From: Pseudomonadota bacterium
GTDB lineage: Bacteria > Desulfobacterota > Binatia > Binatales > Binataceae
Assembly: GCA_021324455.1 (NCBI GenBank)
Contig: JAJPJA010000055.1
Coordinates: forward strand, 1-44,894
Direction of reading: 5' to 3'
DNA length: 44,894 nucleotides
Shown: in pieces, positions 17,142 through 25,838 of the stretch
Layout: each line of letters starts with the position of its first letter
How positions within the stretch are numbered: the first letter of the stretch is position 1
Position numbers and translations under genes: made by a program
Notes under the pieces: model-generated
Told to the model about the DNA's origin: nothing
The model's input: only the letters and a program-made list of their open reading frames with translations
Database searches by the model: none

Positions 17142-17984
17142 TCAATGCGGAGTCCAGACCGGCGCGGAGCTGAATAAGCCGTGCGAGATGCCGATCTGAT
17201 AGGCGATGAACAGGCCGAAGCACAGGCTCAGCAGGCCCGAACCCATGACCAGTCCGCGATGGATCCGCGTGACCCGGTCTGCCGCCAGCACGATCGGCGT
17301 GCCAATCGCGGTCGTAATCAGCACCATCCCCGCGATCGTGCCGGCGCAGAATACCGCAAGATAAATCACGCCCCACAGCGGCTGCGGAATCGCACTCAGT
17401 ACGAACAGCGCAATCGCCGCGCTGCCCGCAAGTCCATGCACCAGGCCGACGCCGAAGGATTTGAGCGCGGAGCGCGGTGCCGGCGCAAAAACGCTGTCGC
17501 TGTCGAGCAGATGGCTGTGATGGGCGGGGTCGCCGTCCGCATGATGCGCATGGACGTGCCGGTGGCTTGCGGCGCCGTGCTCGTGCATATGCGAATGGAC
17601 GCGCGCCGGTGCGGCCGCCGCGCGGGCCAGTCCGAGCCGCCGGCGCAGGAACGAAAGGGCGGCCGCGGCGGCGGGCAGCCCCAGCGCAACAAGCGCCAAC
17701 CCAACCCCGAATTCCATCGCCAGACCCAGCCTTACCGGCACGCGCAACTTAAACACCACGATCGCCAATCCGACAATAAGTACAGTCAGGGAATGGCCCA
17801 GACCCCACAGCAGCCCGGTACGGGTCGCGGCGGCAAGCCGGCGCTCGCGGGTCAGGATTGCGGTAACCGCGATCACATGGTCGGGGTCGGTGGCATGGCG
17901 CATCCCAAGCACGAATCCGAGCGCGGCAAAGCCGGCCGGCGCCAGACCATTGAGCGCGGAAGCGAGATCATTCACAGCTACCAT
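17142..17984 (-). CDS. HoxN/NiCoT-type nickel/cobalt transporter
   Basis: A 280-residue integral membrane permease. The signature HX4DH motif of nickel/cobalt transporters is present as RHATDPDH (His30, Asp35, His36). Around seven to eight hydrophobic spans are visible. A His-rich cytoplasmic loop (VHSHMHEHGAASHRHVHAHH and on, about residues 130-165) is suited to binding divalent metal. ATG 17984 lies after GGGGGAG with short spacing; the longer upstream frame overlaps the preceding gene and is dropped. It is 35 bp after the NicO-like gene on the same strand. The direction of transport and the choice of Ni or Co cannot be told from sequence. Confidence 0.88.
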   Translation of the reverse strand: MVAVNDLASALNGLAPAGFAALGFVLGMRHATDPDHVIAVTAILTRERRLAAATRTGLLWGLGHSLTVLIVGLAIVVFKLRVPVRLGLAMEFGVGLALVALGLPAAAAALSFLRRRLGLARAAAAPARVHSHMHEHGAASHRHVHAHHADGDPAHHSHLLDSDSVFAPAPRSALKSFGVGLVHGLAGSAAIALFVLSAIPQPLWGVIYLAVFCAGTIAGMVLITTAIGTPIVLAADRVTRIHRGLVMGSGLLSLCFGLFIAYQIGISHGLFSSAPVWTPH

Positions 17985-18019
17985 TAACTCCCCCGGACAA
18001 ACGCTCCGCAAGGGCGCGG

Positions 18020-19426
18020 CTATCGCCCCAGATTTATGACGCCGCCGTTGGCCAGCGCCTGCAGCGTAATCGCGCAGCCCGCCACCGTGATAACCGCTGA
18101 AGAGATAATCGGCAGCCATCTGACAACCAGACCGCCTTGCGGATCGATGCGGTCAATCAGCAGGCGGCGCGCATACACCACCGCCAATCCAAAGCCGATC
18201 AGCACCGCCGCCAGGCCGGCGCTGAACGCGACGATCAGAAACAGCCCGAACGCCGCGCGGTTGAACGATAACGCGCTCAGCAGCACCACCAAAGCCGCCG
18301 GACACGGCACGATTCCGCCGCTTATCCCCAGCGCCAGCAGCCCGCGCGTAGAGATGGAACGGGCGCCGCCGCTCGCCGCCTCCGCGTCATGGATGTGGCG
18401 GCCGAAGATGTCATGCCGATGCGAATCCAAATGCCGATGATCATGGAAATGCTCGTGAGGGTGTTCGTAAGCGTGCCCGCTGCCGCTGCGGCCGTGCGTA
18501 TGCGTGTGCGGACGCCGACATGAGGGCTCGGCGCGCCGATTCCTGATCCGGCGGACGAATATTCCCATACCCAAAGCGGCGATTATCAGACCCGATAGGC
18601 CCGCGAGCCATGGATAGATCCGATCGGGGATGATCCAGCGGGAAGCATAAAGCGTCAGCGCGCCCAGCACATAAACGCCCGCCGTATGCGAGGCGGTAAC
18701 CGTTGCCGCCAGCATCAGCGCGTGGCGCGCCGTGCCGCGCGATCCTACCAGGTATGCGGCGACGACGGTTTTGCCATGCCCGGGCTCCAGCGCATGCAGC
18801 GCGCCCAGCGCAACCGCGATCAGCGCCGCCGTCAGCAGGAACCACATTCCCGGCTGGCGTACCGTCATCAACTGGGTAAAGGCGCTGCGCGGCGTGTACG
18901 CGCGGTTGCGGCGCGGCGGCAAAGACGCACTCTCGCGCGGCCTCCCGCCGCGATTTAATGCCGGCCCGCCGCCGAGCAGCGGCTGCACGTGCGCCGCAAC
19001 CGTCTGCGGGGGACTGTTGAGCGGGTCGATGGGATAATTGCTCAGTCCGGCGCTGCGATCGCGGCTGGGAACGCTGGCGCTTGCCAGCGACACGCCGTTA
19101 ACGCCGCCGGCGATTACTTCTTTCCAGCCGGCACGGCCGGGGAAGTTCTCGTCGCGATAATCCACGCTGGCGCCGCCGGCGCTGAGTCTCACGTTGGCCG
19201 CCAGGCGCATCCCGAGTCTCATCGTGGGCAGACCGCCGGCGCCCGGCGTGAACGTCACGTCATGTGAAAGTTCGCGCAGTTGCAGCGGGCGATGATTCAG
19301 TTCCAGGATTAAGCCGCCGCGCAACTGCGCAAGCTTGCGCGTCAGATAGGGCGCCAGATGAGGATCGGCGGGGTCGGCGGCGAAGTTGGCTTGATGCATT
19401 TCCTGGAAGGTCGGAATTTCGGCCAT
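18020..19426 (-). CDS. NicO-type nickel/cobalt transporter, 5'-truncated reading frame
   Basis: A 468-residue frame beginning at ATG 19426 (MAEIPTFQEM). Residues 1-175 are a soluble, probably extracytoplasmic domain. After residue 190 come about six membrane spans of the NicO/RcnA kind (LEPGHGKTVVAAYLVGSRG; GISGGIVPCPAALVVLLSAL), with a His-rich loop (HTHTHGRSGSGH, then HEHFHDHRHLDSHRHD). The real start should be about 56 codons earlier: the frame upstream encodes a signal peptide and HPMGNFSINHY but is cut by TAA at 19436-19438, two codons after the EVR that would lead into this part. Without it, the soluble domain would not be exported. So this is either a recent nonsense mutation, a sequencing error, or reinitiation. 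Confidence 0.8.
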   Translation of the reverse strand: MAEIPTFQEMHQANFAADPADPHLAPYLTRKLAQLRGGLILELNHRPLQLRELSHDVTFTPGAGGLPTMRLGMRLAANVRLSAGGASVDYRDENFPGRAGWKEVIAGGVNGVSLASASVPSRDRSAGLSNYPIDPLNSPPQTVAAHVQPLLGGGPALNRGGRPRESASLPPRRNRAYTPRSAFTQLMTVRQPGMWFLLTAALIAVALGALHALEPGHGKTVVAAYLVGSRGTARHALMLAATVTASHTAGVYVLGALTLYASRWIIPDRIYPWLAGLSGLIIAALGMGIFVRRIRNRRAEPSCRRPHTHTHGRSGSGHAYEHPHEHFHDHRHLDSHRHDIFGRHIHDAEAASGGARSISTRGLLALGISGGIVPCPAALVVLLSALSFNRAAFGLFLIVAFSAGLAAVLIGFGLAVVYARRLLIDRIDPQGGLVVRWLPIISSAVITVAGCAITLQALANGGVINLGR

Positions 19427-19594
19427 GTCGATCAGTTAGCGGACCTCGATCCGATCCGCGGCGACGGCGATGGCGGCGTAATGATTGATCGAGAAGTTGC
19501 CCATCGGATGCGCCGCGGCGGGCCGCGCAAGCGATGCGGCAAGCAGGCCAAGCGCCGCCGCCATCAACATGCGCAGCAGGCGATCCCCAATCAC
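19427..19594 (-). pseudogene. 5' part of the NicO-type gene, cut off by an in-frame TAA
   Basis: Read on the minus strand from GTG 19594, this encodes a short leader, MLMAAALGLLAASLARPAAA (signal peptide), then HPMGNFSINHYAAIAVA and ADRIEVR, then TAA at 19436-19438. It is in the same frame as the 468-residue reading frame, whose next codons are L-I-D-M-A-E-I. NicO homologues known to me read through this point with a Tyr-type residue (VRY-LIDMAEIPTF), one base from TAA. The GTG overlaps the TPR gene's TGA (GTGA), with GGGAG upstream, showing it is the genuine start. Full length without the stop would be about 524 residues. Confidence 0.75.
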
Positions 19595-20856
19595 TTCCCA
19601 TCTCCCGCCAGCGCGGCCAGTGTTCTGGCCGCGACCGCGTCCTGGATGGGCTGGAAATGCGGATTAAGCGCGAGCGCACGGCGCAGGTCGCGCCGGGCGG
19701 CCTGTTTGCGGCCAAGTTTCAACTCGATCATGCCGGCATGATAATAGAGCCGCGGATCGGGCGTCTCCAGCATCATCGCGGCGCGCATCTGCGCCTGCGC
19801 CGCCTGCGCCTGTCCGCTTTTGTACAACGCCCACGCCATCGCGTCATGGCCGTAGATGTCGCGCCGCACCCTGAGCTCGGTGCCGGCCAGTTCCAGCGCC
19901 TGCGCCAGTTCGAGATCGTGGTCGGCGTAAAAGTAGGCCAGCGACCGGTTATAGATGATTTGGTTTAACTTGCTCAGCCGCCCGATGAATTCGACCAGGG
20001 CGCGTTGACCGGCGGCGTCGGCGGCGCGCCCCATGACGGTGTACACGTCGGCCAGCGCCGCCGCATACTCCGGCATCGGGATGATCGCGATGGCCTGACG
20101 ATAGAAGTCCGCAGACGCGGCGAGATCGCCCTGCGCGGCCCGCACCTGCGCGGCGCCGGCCAGCGCGCGATGGTAGCGCGGGTAGGTCTTGAGCGCGGCC
20201 TCGTACTGGTTGAGGGCGGCGTTCAGCTTGCCGATGCGGAAATATTCGTTGCCCAGTTGCCATTGGACCCAGGCCACGCTCTCGGCGGGTTTGGCGGTTG
20301 CGATTCCGTCCGCGATCGCCCGTTTGAGGTCGGCGGTGCACGCCTCGATCCGCCCGCGCAGGCTCTCCAACGCTGAGCGGCGTGCGAATGAATAAAGGTC
20401 GCCGCGCAGCGAGACCATCGTGCCGTAGGCGCGCGCTGCGCCGTCGTAATCGCCGGTTTCCAGCTCCGCGTCGCCGATCACCCCGTAGGCGTAGGCGTCG
20501 CGCGGATCGAATCGCAGCGCCGCCTGCGCATTGCGAATCGCTCCCGCAAAGTCATGCAGCGTGTAACCGACCAGCGCCAGATGGCGATAGGCGGGACCCA
20601 GAGACGGATCGATTTGCAGCGAGCGCCCCAAAGATTGGGAAGCGAGCTCGAAGTACGATATATCGCCGGTCTCGCGTCCTTTCTGGATATAGGCGTCGCC
20701 CAGTTTGTAATAGACCTCCGCATCGCCTGGCCGCGCCGCCGCCAGCCGCTGATAGATATCGATCATGCGATCGACCGCGGCGCCGTCGGCGGCCAGCGCC
20801 GCCGCCGCGCAGCAAAGCATAACCACCGCCGCCGCGATCGAGCTGTACAGTCTCAT
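19591..20856 (-). CDS. Secreted tetratricopeptide repeat protein
   Basis: A 421-residue protein with a signal peptide (RLYSSIAAAVVMLCCAAAALA, cleaved near residue 22) and an array of TPR helices over almost its whole length. Recognisable units include AEVYYKLGDAYIQKGRETGD, PAYRHLALVGYTLHDFAGAI, AYAYGVIGDAELETGDYDGA, AWVQWQLGNEYFRIGKLNAA and RLYYHAGMIELKLGRKQAAR. TPR arrays bind partner proteins; here it would act in the periplasm. Its stop overlaps the start of the NicO-type gene, and only 6 bp separate it from the DUF4331 gene, so the three are almost certainly cotranscribed. The partner is unknown. Confidence 0.9.
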   Translation of the reverse strand: MRLYSSIAAAVVMLCCAAAALAADGAAVDRMIDIYQRLAAARPGDAEVYYKLGDAYIQKGRETGDISYFELASQSLGRSLQIDPSLGPAYRHLALVGYTLHDFAGAIRNAQAALRFDPRDAYAYGVIGDAELETGDYDGAARAYGTMVSLRGDLYSFARRSALESLRGRIEACTADLKRAIADGIATAKPAESVAWVQWQLGNEYFRIGKLNAALNQYEAALKTYPRYHRALAGAAQVRAAQGDLAASADFYRQAIAIIPMPEYAAALADVYTVMGRAADAAGQRALVEFIGRLSKLNQIIYNRSLAYFYADHDLELAQALELAGTELRVRRDIYGHDAMAWALYKSGQAQAAQAQMRAAMMLETPDPRLYYHAGMIELKLGRKQAARRDLRRALALNPHFQPIQDAVAARTLAALAGDGK

Positions 20857-20862
20857 CCCGGA

Positions 20863-22359
20863 CTAATCCGATACGCCGTTGGGCGAGCCCGGCAGCGGCG
20901 TCTTCAAATACGGAAACGCATTGTCGAAATGCGACGCGTCAAGAAACGATCCGTCGGTGAAATCGCAGCTCCCCGAGGGCGCCTGCGCGGGCGTGCCAAA
21001 CAGACCCAGCGAGATCAGACGGCCCATCGCCACCCGCAGCGCAATATCGACCACGTCGTCGCCCGGACGCCGTCCGTTGGGAAAGCCGGCGTTGTCGCCT
21101 CCGATAACGCCCAGGCGGCTTTGCGATCCGGCCGGCGTTGGCGCAATGCCCGTATTCAGACGCATCAGTTCGGCGGTCGAGCCGTCCTGGTTAAGCCCGC
21201 TAACGCCGGTGAGAAACGCGGCGACCAAATCCGTGCGCGGAAACAGCGTCGGTGCCTTGATTCCGCCGGGACTGCACGGCGGTTTGGCGCTTGCGAACAA
21301 CGCTTCAACCAGCGCCGGCAGCGTCGGGTTGGTCACATAGGTGGCGAACTGCGCGTCATCTTTGGGTTCGCTGGCGTTGAAGCGATCCTTGTCCTTAAGC
21401 CCGATCACCAGTTCGTTAACCAGCGGATTGGCCAGGCGCGACACCTGGGCAAAAATGCCGCCCGGAGTCTTTGACAACATGGCCGCCGCCGGGACTTTAT
21501 TCTTCGGCACGCTGGCCGCCGTCCACCCGGCTATCACCGGATGTTTCGAATCCGATGTGAGACAGTTGGACGGCACCTCCAAAATGAGCGAGGTCACGTT
21601 CTTGTCCGCCAGCGTATCGGGCTCGGCGCTCTCGTCGGCAGCCGTAAGCGCGATCGGATGCTTTATGTTGATCAGGTCGAAGGTCTCCCCGAGGTTGACC
21701 ACGAAGGGGTCCTTGCGCTGGCCGACAAACAGGCGCGCCCCCGGCGTGGAGCATCCGGGAATGTTGATGTCGTAAATGAAATTGGAAGCATACGAAGCGT
21801 AATCCGCGATCGACTTCATCCCGATGTTGTCCACCGGCTTGGTAAACACCGCCGATCCGGTTTTGGCGTTGGTGACGGATCGGCTCTGCCCATGGCGCCG
21901 GTCGCCGCGCACGATATTCACCGTGTAGGTCTCGATCACGTTGAGATTGGCGCCGGAGGCGGAAACCGGACCGACATTGACCAGCGGAACGGCAACCTGG
22001 GTGCCGCCGACATCGAGCGCGATGTTTTTGCGGGTGTTCCTGAAGCGGAACTGAAAGGTGATTTCCTCGCGCGCGTCGCCGTCGTTGTCGATCAGGATTT
22101 CGTACAGCCCGTCGGGGTCCATTTCGAAGTAATTGGGCCCGCCATACGCGTCCTGCAACGGCAGATAATCGGCGACGATGGTTACAAAGCCGGCCCGCCC
22201 CGGTTCATAACTCCTGAACATGTAGAAGTCGGTGCCGTCGACCTTGGGCATCTCGGTGATCAGCGGCGCCTCGCGGTGACTCGACGCGCGGGCCGCCGCC
22301 GCGCATCCGATCATGAGCAATAGCAGGACCGCCAGGTTCGCATAGCTGCGCCTTCTCAT
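20863..22359 (-). CDS. DUF4331 domain-containing secreted protein
   Basis: A 498-residue exported protein of the DUF4331 family, whose function is not established. ATG 22359 follows AGGAGGGG at ideal distance. The signal peptide (MRRRSYANLAVLLLLMIGC) ends before ASSHREAPLI, the family's characteristic mature N-terminus. TDFYMFRSYEPGR, FEMDPDGLYEILIDNDGD and EEITFQFRFRN follow in order. The C-terminus contains DVVDIALRVAMG and FPYLKTPLPGS. The large beta-rich domain lies outside the cytoplasm. It heads a minus-strand series with the TPR and nickel/cobalt transporter genes. A role in envelope metal handling is inferred from context only. Confidence 0.92.
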   Translation of the reverse strand: MRRRSYANLAVLLLLMIGCAAAARASSHREAPLITEMPKVDGTDFYMFRSYEPGRAGFVTIVADYLPLQDAYGGPNYFEMDPDGLYEILIDNDGDAREEITFQFRFRNTRKNIALDVGGTQVAVPLVNVGPVSASGANLNVIETYTVNIVRGDRRHGQSRSVTNAKTGSAVFTKPVDNIGMKSIADYASYASNFIYDINIPGCSTPGARLFVGQRKDPFVVNLGETFDLINIKHPIALTAADESAEPDTLADKNVTSLILEVPSNCLTSDSKHPVIAGWTAASVPKNKVPAAAMLSKTPGGIFAQVSRLANPLVNELVIGLKDKDRFNASEPKDDAQFATYVTNPTLPALVEALFASAKPPCSPGGIKAPTLFPRTDLVAAFLTGVSGLNQDGSTAELMRLNTGIAPTPAGSQSRLGVIGGDNAGFPNGRRPGDDVVDIALRVAMGRLISLGLFGTPAQAPSGSCDFTDGSFLDASHFDNAFPYLKTPLPGSPNGVSD

Positions 22360-22501
22360 AGCCCCTCCTGGCCGACCGCTGAACGCGGCCGCCGCTGTGC
22401 TTGCGTTCGTCTGGATAATACGAAGCGCGTGGGCAATCGGATTTAACGGGCTCGCCACCGGCGGCCCCGGTGTGCTCTAAAGGGAACAGCGAGGCGGGAT
22501 T

Positions 22502-23530
22502 ATGGCTTCAGAGGGTTTGGCTCGCGGTTTCACCCAGATCTCATACGTGGTGCGCGATCTCGACGCGACCGCGCGCTTCTTTCAGCAGGCGCTTGGAGTC
22601 GGGCACTTCGGCGTCCGCCAATACAAGCTGGGCGGCGGCGGCGTGAAGCTGATGGCCGGCGACAGGGCCGTCGAGTCCGAAATCGGTATCAGGATTGCCC
22701 TGGCCCGCGCCGGAGCGCGCGGCGAACTGGAAATCGAACTGATCGCGCCTGACGGCGGCGACAGCATGTTTTCCAGGTTCGTGCAGCGCACCGGCGGCGG
22801 ACTGCATCACGCGGCGTTCGCCGTCGACGATTTCGACCACGCAGTGCGTCCGCTCCAGGGGGAGGGGATGACGCCGCGGATAGCGCTGAGCGGCGGCGGC
22901 AAAATCGCCTATTTCGACTGCCGCGGCGCCGGCGCCTCGATCGTCGAAGTCGCGCAGTATGACGAAGCGATGCGCCTGGAGTTCGAGCAGCTCAAGGGCC
23001 CCGTTGCCATTGCGCCGCCCGACGCTCCGCGCCTGGTGCAGGTCTCTTACACGGTGCGCGACCTCGACGCGGTCACGCAATGGTGGAAGCGCGCGCTCGG
23101 CGTGGAGTATTTCGGGATTACCAGGGCGACGGCCGGCCGCGACTATGAAGTACTGATCCGCGATGAGCCGGCCGCGACGCCGTTCTCGCTGCAAACCGCG
23201 ATGGGCCGGCTCGGTCCGCGCGGCGAGCAGGAGATCGAAATCATTCAACCGCTTGACGGTCCAAGTCCCTATCGCGACTTTCTGGATCAACGCGGAGAGG
23301 GACTGAATCATGTGTCGTTTCTGGTGCCGGAGTTCGAACCCGCGGCCGCGCGAATGCGCGCTTGCGGCGCCGCACCGCTGATCGAGTTTCGCGGCCATGG
23401 CATTCGCGCCTGTTATTTCGATTGCCGCGCCGCGGGCGCGTCGATCGTGGAGATTGCCTGCTTTGACGAAAAGGCGACGGCCGCGATGGAGAAGGTGAAG
23501 ACGCCAAGGGAGAAGCGTTCGCAGTCGTGA
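22502..23530 (+). CDS. VOC family protein with two vicinal-oxygen-chelate domains
   Basis: A 342-residue protein with two VOC (glyoxalase/dioxygenase-like) repeats, about residues 9-155 and 178-322. Each repeat has the same frame: QISYVVRDLD or VQVSYTVRDLD, then GLHHAAF (His102/103) or GLNHVSF (His270), then ASIVEVA (Glu149) or ASIVEIA (Glu317). The usual first metal-ligand His is Gln in both (Gln12, Gln180). VOC enzymes bind a divalent metal and catalyse epimerisation, isomerisation or ring cleavage; the closest feel is methylmalonyl-CoA epimerase-like. GAGGCGGGA precedes ATG 22502. It is divergent from DUF4331 and upstream of a paralogue. Confidence 0.88.
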   Translation: MASEGLARGFTQISYVVRDLDATARFFQQALGVGHFGVRQYKLGGGGVKLMAGDRAVESEIGIRIALARAGARGELEIELIAPDGGDSMFSRFVQRTGGGLHHAAFAVDDFDHAVRPLQGEGMTPRIALSGGGKIAYFDCRGAGASIVEVAQYDEAMRLEFEQLKGPVAIAPPDAPRLVQVSYTVRDLDAVTQWWKRALGVEYFGITRATAGRDYEVLIRDEPAATPFSLQTAMGRLGPRGEQEIEIIQPLDGPSPYRDFLDQRGEGLNHVSFLVPEFEPAAARMRACGAAPLIEFRGHGIRACYFDCRAAGASIVEIACFDEKATAAMEKVKTPREKRSQS

Positions 23531-23576
23531 GGAGTCCTGCGGGAAGGGCGGAAAGGAATAAACCGGAGGTTGCGCG

Positions 23577-24572
23577 ATGGATGTTCATTCGGATTTGCTG
23601 GCGCCGTATCTTTGCCAGGTCTCGTACGTCGTGCGCGACATGGACGCGGCTCAGCGATGGTTCAGGCGGGTGCTGGGGATACCGCATTTCGGCACCTTCG
23701 AGACTTTTCTCGGACCGGACTACAACTTCCGCATGCGCGCACGGGCGCATCCGGGAATCCGAATCAAAGTCGCGATGGCCCGGTTGGGCGCGCGCGGCGC
23801 GTACGAACTGGAGCTGATCGAGCCCGAACGCGGCGACAACATCTATGACGAGTTCCTCGAACAGCACGGACCGGGTCTCCATCACGTGGCCTGCGTGGTG
23901 CCGGATTTCGAACGGGCGTCAGCGCCGGTCAGGGCCGCCGGGATGCTGCCGTTGATCGAATTTGAAAACAACGGAGCCAGGGGCGCCTACTTCGATCTGC
24001 GTCCGGAAGGCGGATCGGTGCTGGAGATTGTCCAATACAGCAAGGCGATGGCTGACGGACTGGAGAAACTGAAGTCGCCTCCCGCGGGAGCGCCGGAATA
24101 CGGCGGCACTTTGGCTTCTCATTTCTTTCAGGTCGGCTACCTGGCGCCGGCTTTCGATCCGGTGGTGGACTTCTTCAAGCGAGTGATCGGGATCGAGCGG
24201 TTTGTCGAAATCGACGTGGCCCTGGGGCCGCCCGATGACGTTAAGGTAAAAGGCAAAGCGATACCGCGCCCGTTTCAGCAGAAGGTTGCGATGGGTCCGG
24301 CGGGCGTCAATGGTGAGAACGAGATCGAGATCATCACTCCGCTGGATGACAATATTTATCGGCAAATGATCGCGGAGCGCGGCCCGGGGATTCATCATAT
24401 CTCATGCCGGGTGCCGGATTATGATCGGTACGCCGCGCACATGCGCGAATGCGGCATCAGCCCGGTCCTCGAGATGGACCTGCCGGCTTTCAAGGGAGCG
24501 TATTTCGACTGCCGCAGCGCGGGAGCGTCGTACATCGAGATTGCGCAATATCGCCCCCAGGCTGCGGCATGA
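23577..24572 (+). CDS. VOC family protein with two vicinal-oxygen-chelate domains
   Basis: A 331-residue paralogue of the preceding gene, again with two VOC domains, about residues 11-155 and 182-326. Gln14 ([11 protein letters not shown]), His102/103 (GLHHVACVV) and Glu150 (SVLEIVQY) sit in the first. Gln185 ([11 protein letters not shown]), His273/274 (GIHHISCRV) and Glu321 (SYIEIAQY) sit in the second. All four VOC domains of the pair have Gln where a His ligand is usual. ATG 23577 has GGAGG at about 8 nt and follows the first gene by 46 bp, so the two form an operon. Substrate unknown. Confidence 0.88.
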   Translation: MDVHSDLLAPYLCQVSYVVRDMDAAQRWFRRVLGIPHFGTFETFLGPDYNFRMRARAHPGIRIKVAMARLGARGAYELELIEPERGDNIYDEFLEQHGPGLHHVACVVPDFERASAPVRAAGMLPLIEFENNGARGAYFDLRPEGGSVLEIVQYSKAMADGLEKLKSPPAGAPEYGGTLASHFFQVGYLAPAFDPVVDFFKRVIGIERFVEIDVALGPPDDVKVKGKAIPRPFQQKVAMGPAGVNGENEIEIITPLDDNIYRQMIAERGPGIHHISCRVPDYDRYAAHMRECGISPVLEMDLPAFKGAYFDCRSAGASYIEIAQYRPQAAA

Positions 24573-25008
24573 TGGGCGGTCAGTAATCGGGCCCGCGGGG
24601 GCGGGTGGTCGCAACCGATTTCAATCCACTTCCTGAGAGATCGACAGCGGACTCCGGTTACCTGGTGTATGCCGGGAAGCATACAGACGGTAGACGCCGA
24701 TCCGGCCGGGAGGTACCAGAGAGTTATCGATAATCGCGTAGGTCGACGCCACGGGTTGCTACGGCTTTTACCGCGACCGCGATGGCAATTTGCGTCAGCA
24801 ACCGGCTGATCACCTTCACCCCCGCAGCGGCGGCTCGCAGTCAAGGGCGGCAAAGCGCACATCTTGACGGCGTGCCGGACGCTGCGGCTATCGCTGGGTC
24901 CGACCTCTGACAGGAAACCTAACCAACAGACCCGCTCAATTCACTCTCTGTCAGTCATTTTCCAGCTTTTCCAATCATGAACTCCAGTGGTCATGAACAA
25001 CGCCAAGG
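24573..25008. other. Gene-free stretch
   Basis: 436 bp between the second VOC gene and a small convergent secreted-protein gene. I see no reading frame with coding character, no tRNA and no clear terminator. A direct repeat TCATGAAC occurs twice close together near 24976-25000. Composition is somewhat less GC-rich than the flanking genes toward the right end. It may be a decayed gene. Confidence 0.35.
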
Positions 25009-25467
25009 CTACGGTTTGGCTGCTCCCGGCATAGGCAAATGTGGTCTCAACGGTTCGCCAGCGTTTTCGCCCTGCACGTTGGGTTGAATTCCAATCGTTC
25101 TAAGCGCGCTGTCGAAATGTTGCGCCGCTTCTTTATTCAAACCGTGATTCAATTCGTTCATCGCGAGTCCATATTGAGCTTCCGCCACTCTCACGTTTCT
25201 GCCGTCAGCCCTGGCCTTCGCAATCTCGTGCAGGACGAACACGGCGTTAGCGCGTCCCCACTGGGAGGGGTTGTCGAAACCGATCCCCGGACCGGTTGGC
25301 AAGCTGTTGTTGGTAATCGAATGGGGATTAACGGGAATTGCCCGGGCGTTGTAGGTATCGGAGGAAGTGTTCGCCGTGGACGTCGAATATATCCGGGTCT
25401 GGCCAAAGGCTGGAGCCGACAGCAACAACACAACTATCGCCGCCGATAGCAAAATTCTTAGTCTCAT
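25009..25467 (-). CDS. Small secreted hypothetical protein
   Basis: A 152-residue exported protein. ATG 25467 gives a strong signal peptide (MRLRILLSAAIVVLLLSAPAFG) with cleavage before QTR. The mature N-terminus is rich in Ser/Thr/Asn (TSTANTSSDTYNAR). A helical part follows (ANAVFVLHEIAKARADGRNV; AQYGLAMNELNHGLNKEAAQ), resembling a single TPR-like helical pair. The gene is less GC-rich and uses more AT-ending codons than its neighbours. GAGG lies about 10 nt ahead of the start. Family and function are unknown. Confidence 0.65.
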   Translation of the reverse strand: MRLRILLSAAIVVLLLSAPAFGQTRIYSTSTANTSSDTYNARAIPVNPHSITNNSLPTGPGIGFDNPSQWGRANAVFVLHEIAKARADGRNVRVAEAQYGLAMNELNHGLNKEAAQHFDSALRTIGIQPNVQGENAGEPLRPHLPMPGAAKP

Positions 25468-25838
25468 GGCCTTTAATCCTCAAATTACCGCCTTAGATAC
25501 CGTAAAGAATCCTTATTAGCATCGAGACAAACGAGTAGGTAATTGAAGCAGGGAGGCGGGCGAGCGCCGTGCTTTTCCCTGCGTTTGGCGGGCAGATAGA
25601 CAAGGATGGACGCGTTAAGCCTGCAGAAACAGCGCGCTACGAGCCGCGGGGTCGTACCCAGTCCATATTGCCCGACCGTCGGCATAGGACCCAAAGGAAG
25701 GACTCCCGGAACAAAAGACGTGTAAAGACGGCATTTTATTCACCGCCTGGGATGGTGCCGGAGGCGTCGCCCGCCGACGCCGTGAAAGTGAGGGCCACTT
25801 GCGCCGCACTGGAGAGACAGGTTCAGAGGGAGGCTTGC
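25468..25838. other. Gene-free stretch with a hairpin
   Basis: 371 bp between two minus-strand genes. GCAGGGA (25548-25554) and TCCCTGC (25576-25582) form a 7-bp stem with a 21-nt loop, possibly a weak terminator for the SnoaL-like gene. A short minus frame at 25485-25694 has no start signal or domain and is not called. The promoter of the small secreted protein probably lies in the AT-richer bases just right of 25480. Confidence 0.35.

Noticed and set aside
25485..25694. 69-residue minus frame between two secreted-protein genes
   Set aside because: No start signal, no signal peptide, no recognisable domain.
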